DNA of 7,539 nucleotides from Arenicellales bacterium. Its GTDB lineage: Bacteria > Pseudomonadota > Gammaproteobacteria > Arenicellales > UBA868. The first letter of the stretch is position 1, and each line of letters starts with the position of its first letter. Under the pieces are notes generated by a model. That model saw nothing but the letters and a program-made list of their open reading frames with translations. It did no database searches and was not told the origin of the DNA. Shown piece by piece: positions 1 through 5,171 of the stretch. The stretch covers positions 1-7,539 of the forward strand of contig JAPKAJ010000109.1 of the NCBI GenBank assembly GCA_028825345.1, read 5' to 3'. A program made the translations under genes and the position numbers.

Positions 1-65
1 CCCCCAAGAGCCAACAGAGCAGCAATGCGTCTAAGGCGATACGTGTGGATCATGCGGCGAATCAT
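1..65 (-). CDS. N-terminus of a probable exported protein or lipoprotein, possibly BamE (cut by window edge)
   Basis: Only the first 21 codons are inside the window. Translation from the ATG at 65 gives MIRRMIHTYR, then LRRIAALLALG. This is an Arg-rich n-region followed by the start of a hydrophobic stretch, as in a Sec signal peptide; any lipobox cysteine would lie beyond the edge. A second ATG in frame at 53 (Met5) is an alternative start. The ATG lies 27 bp after the GNAT stop codon, in the same frame and direction, so it is probably part of the nadK-recN transcript. No well-placed Shine-Dalgarno is visible; GGCGGAG lies about 21 nt upstream, which is too far. In E. coli the gene after recN is bamE (smpA), a small outer-membrane lipoprotein of the BAM complex. 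The BamE suggestion rests on that synteny and the signal-like start, not on any BamE domain residue. Confidence 0.42.
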   Translation of the reverse strand, partial: MIRRMIHTYRLRRIAALLALG

Positions 66-92
66 AACCGAGCAAGGCGATAGATGCTCCGC

Positions 93-560
93 CTATGAGG
101 AGCCAAGCTGTTTTTCCATGGCGATCTCGTCGCAGTGGTCGAATTTTGGGCAAGTAACGCATACGCCGAACACTTTCTCCGGCAAAGTTTCCATGGCGAC
201 GATCCGGTAGCCGAGTTTGCGAAAAAAGCCGGGCACATAAGTCAGCGCCATGAGTCGTGTCAGACCGAGGCGGCGCGCCGTTATCTCGAGTTCTTGAACC
301 ATCAGACGGCCGTGGCCGTGGCCGTGTTCACCGGGGCGCACCGCAAGGCTACGCACTTCGCCGAGATCTTCGGTGAACACTTCAAGTGAGCCGCAGCCGC
401 GAACAGCGCCCTCGCGCTCGGCAACAACAAAGTTAGACAGGTGCTCACAAATCTCGTCTGTAGAGCGCGCCAGTAGCTGACCTTCGCTGGCGTAATCACG
501 CAGCAGCACATGGATCGCCTCTACATCGGCCGTAGTTGCAGGACGTATCGAAATACTCAT
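93..560 (-). CDS. GNAT-family N-acetyltransferase, small ArgA-like (N-acetylglutamate synthase-like) type
   Basis: A 155-residue single-domain GNAT protein, predicted to be cytosolic and to move an acetyl group from acetyl-CoA to an amine. It starts SISIRPAT, the usual first GNAT strand. The core strand reads GEVRSLAVRP (68-76), followed by the pyrophosphate-binding loop at 77-86. There the usual R/Q-x-x-G-x-G/A motif appears as His79-Gly-His-Gly-His-Gly, with His in the first position. The segment LMALTYVPGFFRKLGYR (103-119) is the typical late GNAT strand and helix. The tail has FGVCVTCPKF then DHCDEIAM, with Cys134, Cys137 and Cys143. From memory this C-terminal pattern occurs in short stand-alone ArgA-like synthases (the Rv2747 type), so glutamate is a possible substrate and arginine synthesis a possible pathway; this is inference. 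Its ATG overlaps the recN TGA (ATGA), which suggests translational coupling. It is not part of the E. coli nadK-recN-bamE order. Confidence 0.85.
   Translation of the reverse strand: MSISIRPATTADVEAIHVLLRDYASEGQLLARSTDEICEHLSNFVVAEREGAVRGCGSLEVFTEDLGEVRSLAVRPGEHGHGHGRLMVQELEITARRLGLTRLMALTYVPGFFRKLGYRIVAMETLPEKVFGVCVTCPKFDHCDEIAMEKQLGSS
308..325. repeat. Hexanucleotide tandem repeat (GGCCGT)x3 inside the GNAT gene
   Basis: Three exact copies of GGCCGT run head to tail on the plus strand. On the coding (minus) strand they give alternating CAC and GGC codons, that is the His-Gly repeat at residues 79-84 of the acetyltransferase, exactly at the acetyl-CoA pyrophosphate loop. A gain or loss of one unit would keep the frame. 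Confidence 0.8.
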
Positions 561-2230
561 ACGCCTGCCCGAAAGAGCAACTCCTCGGCATGCGCGCGAG
601 TCTTGGCTGTGATCTCGACACCGCCGAGCATGCGCGCCAGTTCCTCGGAGCGGCTGGCCTCGTCCAGTTTGCTCAACTCGACTTCAGTCTCGTCGCCTGA
701 CAGCCGGGTAACTTTCAGATGGTGGTGCCCCTGGGCAGCCACTTGGGGGAGATGAGTGATGCACAACACCTGGCGATGTTCTCCCAGCGAGCGCAGTTTC
801 TGCCCGACAATCTCAGCGACGCGCCCGCCGATGCCAATGTCAACCTCGTCATAGATGCAGCTGGGCGCACTGGAATCTTCGGCAACAGCGAGTTGTATCG
901 CTAGGCTGATGCGAGACAGTTCGCCACCGGACGCGGCGCGCTCGAGCGAGGCAACGGCCAGATCAGGAGCCGCCTGCAGTTCGAATTGCACGCTCTCGTT
1001 GCCGTGTTGGCCACGTTTCCCTGTCGGTTCATCATGCAGCGTCACACTAAATACAGCGCTTTCCAGGCCTAGTGCGGGTAATTGCTTGTTGACGGCGCTG
1101 GCAAGATTAACTGCCGTTTGCCGTCGGGTCTTGCTGATTGCGGTGGCACGTTTATCGTAGTCGGTCTTCAGTTCGGCCAGCTGTTGTTCCAGCGCCTGTG
1201 GATTGTTTCTGCCCAAATCCAGCTCGGCTAAATCCTGGCTCAGGGTTTCAAGCTGCGCTTTCAGATCTTGCGGTGCTACTTGGTATTTGCGGGCCGCATC
1301 ATGCAGCGCGGCCAGGCGTTGATCGATCTGTTCCAGTTCACCGGGGTCCAGTTCGTAGCCGTCGTGAAAGCGTTTCAGGTCGGCGACGGTCTCGGCCAGT
1401 TGCACCCCGAGGTTGTCCGTCTGTTCTGCCAGTGGCGCCAGCCGCGGATCAAAAGCGGACAGTTCTTTCAGACGGGTAGCCGCCCGGGCGAGTGTGATCG
1501 ATACTGATAATTCCTCGGCTTCTTCGAGTTCCTGCAGCAACTGCCAGGCACCCTCGCCGAGTTCACGAGTATGGGCCAGGCGGCCGTGCTTTTCAGTGAT
1601 TTTGACCAACTCATCGGGGTCCGGATCAAGTTGGGTCAACTCCTGCACCTGATGGCGCAGAAATACTCCGTGTTGATGGTTCTCGTTAGCTTTTGACTGG
1701 GCCTCGGACAGCATTGCTTCAACGCTTTGCAGGTCGCTCGCCCGACGGCTGAGTGCCTGCACCTGGTCTGCCAGGCCGCCGGTAGTATCCAGGAGTTCGC
1801 GCTGAACCTGCTTTTTCAGCAGTAAGTGATGCTCATGTTGACCATGAATGTCGGCGAGAAAGGCGCCTATCTCGCGCAGGGATTGGATCGGCACGGGCTG
1901 GCCGTTGATAAAGCCGCGCGAGGGCTTATTCGGGTAGATCACTCGGCGCAAAATGCAATGGTTTTCGTCGTCGACCATATCCATGGTGGCCAGCCATTCC
2001 CTGGCATCCGGCAGATTACTGACATCAAAACCTGCCTGAATTTCGCAGCGCTTGGAACCGGTGCGCACGATATCGCCAGAAGCCCGATCCCCGAGCAGCA
2101 CGGCCAGGGCATCGACCAGGACTGATTTGCCGGCGCCGGTTTCCCCGGTGACCACTGTCAAGCCACATTCAAATGTCATCTGCACCTGCTTGATTACGAC
2201 AAAATTACGAACGTCCAGCCAGTTGATCAT
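557..2230 (-). CDS. recN: DNA repair protein RecN
   Basis: RecN is a cytosolic SMC-like ATPase that helps repair double-strand breaks by recombination, and is typically part of the SOS response. The 557 residues match the usual length (about 553 in E. coli). The N-terminal ATPase half carries Walker A GETGAGKS at 29-36 and the RecN-typical DIHGQHEHHLLLK at 127-139. Residues from about 150 to 380 are rich in Leu, Glu, Gln and Arg with heptad-like spacing, as expected for the coiled-coil arms. The C-terminal half has the ABC signature SGGELSR (434-440), Walker B CIYDEVD (458-464, Asp461/Glu462) and the H-loop THLPQVA with His493. The ATG at 2230 fits the family start (compare E. coli MLAQLTISNF) and lies 14 bp after the nadK stop codon. 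No clear Shine-Dalgarno precedes it, so translation may depend on coupling to nadK. No LexA box was recognised nearby. All key motifs are intact. Confidence 0.97.
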   Translation of the reverse strand: MINWLDVRNFVVIKQVQMTFECGLTVVTGETGAGKSVLVDALAVLLGDRASGDIVRTGSKRCEIQAGFDVSNLPDAREWLATMDMVDDENHCILRRVIYPNKPSRGFINGQPVPIQSLREIGAFLADIHGQHEHHLLLKKQVQRELLDTTGGLADQVQALSRRASDLQSVEAMLSEAQSKANENHQHGVFLRHQVQELTQLDPDPDELVKITEKHGRLAHTRELGEGAWQLLQELEEAEELSVSITLARAATRLKELSAFDPRLAPLAEQTDNLGVQLAETVADLKRFHDGYELDPGELEQIDQRLAALHDAARKYQVAPQDLKAQLETLSQDLAELDLGRNNPQALEQQLAELKTDYDKRATAISKTRRQTAVNLASAVNKQLPALGLESAVFSVTLHDEPTGKRGQHGNESVQFELQAAPDLAVASLERAASGGELSRISLAIQLAVAEDSSAPSCIYDEVDIGIGGRVAEIVGQKLRSLGEHRQVLCITHLPQVAAQGHHHLKVTRLSGDETEVELSKLDEASRSEELARMLGGVEITAKTRAHAEELLFRAGV

Positions 2231-2244
2231 AAGTGCAAGCGGTT

Positions 2245-3105
2245 TTAGCCCCAGCCGAGTTTGGAATGCAGTGCTTCATAATGATTGTGGCTATTGATAC
2301 GGACAGTACGCGCGAATATATCGGCCCGCCTAATCTGAAGAATTTCGTTGCCGGTGACAGGCCTTAGATTGAGTCCGTCGATGAAGATATTGCCATCTTC
2401 GCCGGCAAGATCTACGAGTTCGATTTCGATGGTGGAGTCGGCATTCAGCACGAGCGGGCGCTGGCCCAGGGTGTGCGGGCAGATAGGTGCCAGTACGATG
2501 GCTGGCAGCAGTGGGTGCAGGATCGGCCCGCCCGCGGAAAGGGCATAGGCCGTAGAGCCGGTCGGGGTGGCGACAATGATGCCGTCACCGCGGGTACGAC
2601 CAACCGCCTCCCCATTTACCCGGGTGTCGAACTCGATCGTCTGCCCCGTGGCACCCTTGGACAACACGACATCATTGAGTGCAGTACGCTCATCAAGCAC
2701 CTCACCCGAACGCAATAGTTGGGCAAAGAGCATCATCCGTTGCTCGATTTCAAATTTCCCGGCCAACAGTTGGTCGAGGTCATCGTGCATGTGTTCAGCG
2801 GGTATATCTGTCAGGAAGCCCAATCGACCCATGTTGATACCAATCACAGGTAGTTCGCAGCGGGCGAGTGCGCGTGCGACATGCAACATGGTGCCGTCGC
2901 CGCCAATGACTATTCCCAGTTCAATGGTTTCATGTAGTGGCTTGGTCGAATCCTCAAGGCGCAGATCCTCGATGCCGTGGTGGGTGGTATCGCCGAGAAA
3001 CACCGCGCAACCGCGGCGCTCCAGGTGTTCTTGAATTTCGGTTAGCGTCACCTTGACGGCAGGATCCTGATAACGCCCAAATAATCCTATTGATCTGAAT
3101 ACCAT
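2245..3105 (-). CDS. nadK: NAD kinase (ATP-dependent), first gene of the leftward operon
   Basis: NAD kinase phosphorylates NAD to NADP in the cytosol and so sets the NADPH pool. Using the ATG at 3105, the protein has 286 residues, close to E. coli NadK (292). The key motifs are the GGDGTML nucleotide-binding loop (68-74, catalytic Asp70), PVIGINMGRLGFLTDI (86-101), Asn144-Asp145 of the NE/D motif, and the glycine-rich TPTGSTAYALSAGGP (180-194). The C-terminus ALHSKLGWG matches the E. coli ending TLSTKLGW. An in-frame ATG at 3138 would add 11 residues (MYKRATTAEKH). I prefer 3105 because MVFRSIGLFG aligns with the E. coli start, GGAA lies 6 nt upstream, and the AGGA before the 3138 ATG touches the codon. 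The gene diverges from hrcA as it diverges from grpE in E. coli, and recN follows after 14 bp. Confidence 0.96.
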   Translation of the reverse strand: MVFRSIGLFGRYQDPAVKVTLTEIQEHLERRGCAVFLGDTTHHGIEDLRLEDSTKPLHETIELGIVIGGDGTMLHVARALARCELPVIGINMGRLGFLTDIPAEHMHDDLDQLLAGKFEIEQRMMLFAQLLRSGEVLDERTALNDVVLSKGATGQTIEFDTRVNGEAVGRTRGDGIIVATPTGSTAYALSAGGPILHPLLPAIVLAPICPHTLGQRPLVLNADSTIEIELVDLAGEDGNIFIDGLNLRPVTGNEILQIRRADIFARTVRINSHNHYEALHSKLGWG

Positions 3106-3111
3106 GTGTTT

Positions 3112-3115
3112 TTCC
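3112..3115 (-). promoter_or_regulatory. Shine-Dalgarno that favours the shorter nadK start
   Basis: On the minus strand GGAA lies 6 nt before the ATG at 3105, within the normal spacing window. The competing upstream ATG at 3138 has AGGA immediately against it, too close for ordinary ribosome placement. This supports the 286-residue form of NadK. Confidence 0.5.
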
Positions 3116-3129
3116 GCTGTAGTCGCCCT

Positions 3130-3135
3130 TTTATA
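3130..3135 (-). promoter_or_regulatory. Possible -10 element (TATAAA) for the nadK-recN operon
   Basis: On the minus strand TATAAA lies about 25 nt before the preferred nadK ATG. No good -35 hexamer is found 16-18 bp upstream (the best candidate resembles GTCGAT), so this is a weak call. If used, transcription would begin near 3123, downstream of the alternative ATG at 3138, which would rule out the longer NadK. Confidence 0.2.
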
Positions 3136-3161
3136 CATTCCTGATTAGCGAATCGACCGTG

Positions 3162-3190
3162 ATTACACCCTTTACTGGCGGTGGTATGAT
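3162..3190 (+). promoter_or_regulatory. Sigma-70-like promoter for hrcA
   Basis: ATTACA (3162-3167, 4 of 6 to TTGACA) and TATGAT (3185-3190, 5 of 6 to TATAAT) are separated by 17 bp, the ideal spacing. Transcription would start near 3197, giving a leader of about 56 nt before the GTG start codon. No sigma-32 element (TTGAAA/CCCCAT) and no CIRCE inverted repeat was found in this 147-bp gap between nadK and hrcA, so hrcA appears to have a housekeeping promoter. Confidence 0.5.
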
Positions 3191-3252
3191 TCAATTCACG
3201 ATCGAAAGGCAGTGCAACCTCAATTTTACTAGTATTTGGCAACAGAAAGAAC

Positions 3253-4314
3253 GTGACCGACCCAGTAGGACAATCTCACAACCTGGAACTCAGCGAGCGC
3301 GCGCAGAATCTGCTCAAACTGCTGATCCGTCGCTATGTCAGCGACGGCGAGCCGGTCGGGTCCAGAACCTTGTCTCGGGAGCCGGGCCTCGATCTCAGTG
3401 CAGCCACGATTCGCAATGTGATGTCTGATCTGGAAGATCTAGGGCTGATCCGCGCTCCACATACCTCAGCGGGGCGAGTTCCCACACAATTGGGCTACCG
3501 GGTTTTTGTAGACAGCCTGCTGAAGATGCACATGCCTGAAAAATCGAACGCCCGTGAGATTAGTGAAGCGTTGTCCAGTGCAAAGAATCCAGACGAACTG
3601 TTGGGGGCCGCGTCAGAACTGCTCTCGGACATTACCCAGTATGCAGGGGTAATCATGCTTCCAGACACTGAGCAGGCGAAGTTGCGGCAGGTTGAGTTTC
3701 TGGAGCTTGCGGAGGACCGAGTGCTCGCGATCCTCGTGACCGACGATGGTCGAGTGCAGAACCGAGTGCTGTTTCTGGATAAACAGCTTACTCCCTCGGA
3801 GCTGGTAGAGGCTGCTAACTTCTTTAATGAGCAACATGCTGGTCGCACCTTGCATGAGGTGCGCCACCGCTTATTGCTTGACATGCAGTTGGATAGTGAC
3901 GCCATGAGCCGGATGATGCGAACCGCCGTGGAGATGGCCAGTCAGCTGCTGGATGACGAATCCGCCCAAGAGGGTGTAGTGGTCAGTGGCGAGACCAAGC
4001 TGCTGGGTATTCCGGATTTTGACCAGCTCGGAAAACTGCGTGACATTTTCGACGCGTTCAAGACTAAGCAGGACTTGCTGGACCTGCTTGATAAGAGCAT
4101 GCGTGCCACTGGTATCAGCATTTTTATAGGCGAGGAGTCGGGTTACAGTGCCTTGACCGAGTGCAGTATTGTGACGGCCCCGTACGAGTCCGATGGCCGC
4201 TGTATCGGGGTACTTGGGGTCATCGGGCCCACCCGCATGGCTTATGAAAAGGTCATTCCGGTAGTTGATATCACGGCTCGGGTGCTCGGCAACGCGCTAC
4301 GCGCTTTGCACTAA
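3253..4314 (+). CDS. hrcA: Heat-inducible transcription repressor HrcA
   Basis: HrcA is a dimeric DNA-binding repressor that binds CIRCE operators before chaperone genes and needs GroEL for activity. The 353 residues are near the usual length (about 343). The N-terminal winged helix covers roughly residues 10-90, with SAATIRNVMSDLEDLGLI (49-66) as recognition region and PHTSAGRVPTQLGYRVFVD (69-87) as the highly conserved wing. The middle (about 100-300) is the GAF-like and inserted dimerisation part. The C-terminal GVIGPTRMAYEKVIPVVD (322-339) is the family hallmark. The start is GTG at 3253: the frame upstream is open only back to a stop at 3187 and has no ATG, and the purine-rich AGAAAGA precedes the GTG. 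No CIRCE is seen in this window, so its target is probably elsewhere, commonly groESL. A 125-bp gap holding a sigma-32 promoter separates it from grpE. Confidence 0.96.
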   Translation: MTDPVGQSHNLELSERAQNLLKLLIRRYVSDGEPVGSRTLSREPGLDLSAATIRNVMSDLEDLGLIRAPHTSAGRVPTQLGYRVFVDSLLKMHMPEKSNAREISEALSSAKNPDELLGAASELLSDITQYAGVIMLPDTEQAKLRQVEFLELAEDRVLAILVTDDGRVQNRVLFLDKQLTPSELVEAANFFNEQHAGRTLHEVRHRLLLDMQLDSDAMSRMMRTAVEMASQLLDDESAQEGVVVSGETKLLGIPDFDQLGKLRDIFDAFKTKQDLLDLLDKSMRATGISIFIGEESGYSALTECSIVTAPYESDGRCIGVLGVIGPTRMAYEKVIPVVDITARVLGNALRALH

Positions 4315-4337
4315 ATACGCGAAACCTCCTGAATTAA

Positions 4338-4349
4338 CCTGCCGGCAGG
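4338..4349. repeat. Perfect 12-bp palindrome before the grpE promoter
   Basis: CCTGCCGGCAGG is its own reverse complement. It lies 24 bp after the hrcA stop codon and ends one base before the -35 element CTTGAAA of the grpE promoter. It could be an operator for a dimeric protein. It has no loop or following T-run, so it is not a standard intrinsic terminator. Chance occurrence in GC-rich sequence is possible. Confidence 0.55.
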
Positions 4350-4350
4350 G

Positions 4351-4379
4351 CTTGAAAAGTCCGGCCAGATACCCCATTT
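4351..4379 (+). promoter_or_regulatory. Sigma-32 (RpoH) heat-shock promoter for grpE-dnaK
   Basis: The -35 element CTTGAAA (4351-4357) and the -10 element CCCCATTT (4372-4379) are separated by 14 bp. Both agree fully with the E. coli sigma-32 consensus (CTTGAAA, then CCCCATnT, 12-15 bp apart). Transcription would start near 4386, giving a grpE leader of about 54 nt. This places grpE and, by read-through, dnaK under RpoH. Confidence 0.88.
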
Positions 4380-4421
4380 CTTCCGGGCCAAAGCGCCCGA
4401 TAGGGCCAACCTAACCCCTAC

Positions 4422-4426
4422 AGGAG
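4422..4426 (+). promoter_or_regulatory. Ribosome binding site of grpE with unusually long spacing
   Basis: AGGAG matches the anti-Shine-Dalgarno sequence well but lies 13 nt before the grpE ATG; 5-9 nt is usual. No other ATG, GTG or TTG in the grpE frame sits better relative to it, and the N-terminal residues are not conserved in GrpE, so the start at 4440 is probable rather than certain. Confidence 0.55.
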
Positions 4427-4439
4427 AGCTCGCCCGGCC

Positions 4440-5090
4440 ATGACAAGCGCCAAGTCGAATCCCCCGACCGATAATGTTGACCTGCCGGAACAATCTGAAA
4501 CTCAGGACGGATCATCCGTTGAGTCCGAGCAGTTTGAACCGCCAACAGAAGTAAACACATCTGGCGGGTCAGACAGTCCCGCAGCGGCTACCGGTGAAGC
4601 CGGTGAGGGTGAAGCGCCGGATGAACTTGAAATGCTGCGGGCGCAAGTGGCCCAGTTGCAAGACGAAACTCTGCGTGCCCGCGCAGATGCTGATAACGCA
4701 CGCAAGCGAGCTCAGGGTGAGATTGTCAATGCCCGACGTTTTGCATTGGAGGGCTTTGCCGGGGAACTGTTGACTGTGCGGGATAGCCTTGGGCTTGCCC
4801 GGGCAGTCGATCTGACCGGTGGCGACAATCTCGTGGAACAGATGACTGAAGGCCTGGAGTTAACTCTTAAGCAGCTGGACGCGGCTTTTGAGCGTTTTTC
4901 GGTCTTTGAAGTGAGCCCCGAGGTGGGTGACAAACTAGATCCAGAATCACACCAGGCTATGAGTGTGGTTGAGTCGACCGACGTGGCGCCGAATCATATC
5001 TGCCAGGTGGTGCAGAAGGGTTACCGTCTACATGGCCGCTTGTTGCGCCCGGCCATGGTCATCGTTGCCAAGGCACCGGTCGATAGTTGA
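4440..5090 (+). CDS. grpE: Nucleotide exchange factor GrpE (Hsp70 cofactor)
   Basis: GrpE is a cytosolic homodimer that releases ADP from DnaK so that substrate can leave; it also acts as a thermosensor. The 216 residues are slightly longer than the E. coli protein (197). Residues 1-60 form a low-complexity acidic tail rich in Ser, Glu, Pro and Gly. Residues about 60-105 (DELEMLRAQVAQLQDETLRA onward) form the long coiled-coil helix, followed by the helical-bundle region to about 155. The C-terminal beta domain that contacts the DnaK ATPase lobe carries the family signature LDPESHQAMSVVEST (166-180), then DVAPN (181-185), QKGYRLHGRLLRPAMVIVAK (192-211). A consensus sigma-32 promoter lies before it, and a second promoter overlaps its TGA stop codon. 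The dnaK start is 81 bp downstream. Confidence 0.97.
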   Translation: MTSAKSNPPTDNVDLPEQSETQDGSSVESEQFEPPTEVNTSGGSDSPAAATGEAGEGEAPDELEMLRAQVAQLQDETLRARADADNARKRAQGEIVNARRFALEGFAGELLTVRDSLGLARAVDLTGGDNLVEQMTEGLELTLKQLDAAFERFSVFEVSPEVGDKLDPESHQAMSVVESTDVAPNHICQVVQKGYRLHGRLLRPAMVIVAKAPVDS

Positions 5091-5107
5091 AACCGCCCGG
5101 TTTCAAC
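5086..5107. repeat. Perfect inverted repeat (10-bp arms, 2-bp centre) over the dnaK promoter
   Basis: The left arm GTTGAAACCG (5086-5095) and the right arm CGGTTTCAAC (5098-5107) are exact reverse complements around CC. The left arm is the -35 element plus three bases, and the right arm ends on the first base of the -10 element. As RNA in the grpE-dnaK transcript it could form a 9-bp stem with a GCCC loop right at the grpE stop codon. It is not followed by a T-run. It does not match CIRCE (TTAGCACTC, 9 bp, GAGTGCTAA). Confidence 0.8.
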
Positions 5108-5114
5108 CCCATAT
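5086..5114 (+). promoter_or_regulatory. Second sigma-32 heat-shock promoter, directly before dnaK
   Basis: The -35 element GTTGAAA (5086-5092, one mismatch to CTTGAAA) and the -10 element CCCCATAT (5107-5114, full match to CCCCATnT) are 14 bp apart, the same spacing as at the grpE promoter. The -35 includes the grpE stop codon TGA (5088-5090). The expected start near 5121 gives a dnaK leader of about 51 nt. It would allow extra DnaK to be made beyond GrpE, in line with the excess of DnaK that cells need. Confidence 0.8.
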
Positions 5115-5171
5115 AACTAACAGTAACCACTTTAACCGACTACTCTGAATACCCTCTTCGAGGAAACATAT

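Noticed and set aside
1138..1479. A 113-codon plus-strand frame inside recN
   Set aside because: Arg/Pro-rich shadow of the recN coiled-coil coding region, with no recognisable motif.
2567..3034. A 155-codon plus-strand open frame opposite nadK
   Set aside because: The translation is Ser/Pro/Arg-rich low-complexity sequence typical of a shadow frame, while the opposite strand has all NAD kinase motifs.
3106..3252. CIRCE operator or heat-shock promoter in the nadK-hrcA gap
   Set aside because: No TTAGCACTC/GAGTGCTAA arms and no TTGAAA/CCCCAT pair were found on either strand by eye.
3495..3905. A 136-codon minus-strand frame inside hrcA
   Set aside because: Ser/Arg-rich shadow translation with no family resemblance; hrcA on the plus strand explains the sequence.
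4311..4493. A 60-codon minus-strand frame across the hrcA-grpE gap
   Set aside because: It overlaps the consensus sigma-32 promoter and the start of grpE, has no clear ribosome site and no recognisable protein family.
5086..5107. Bidirectional sigma-32 promoter, because the palindrome also places GTTGAAA on the minus strand
   Set aside because: No CCCCAT-like -10 lies at the right distance on the minus strand, so only the plus-strand promoter is supported.
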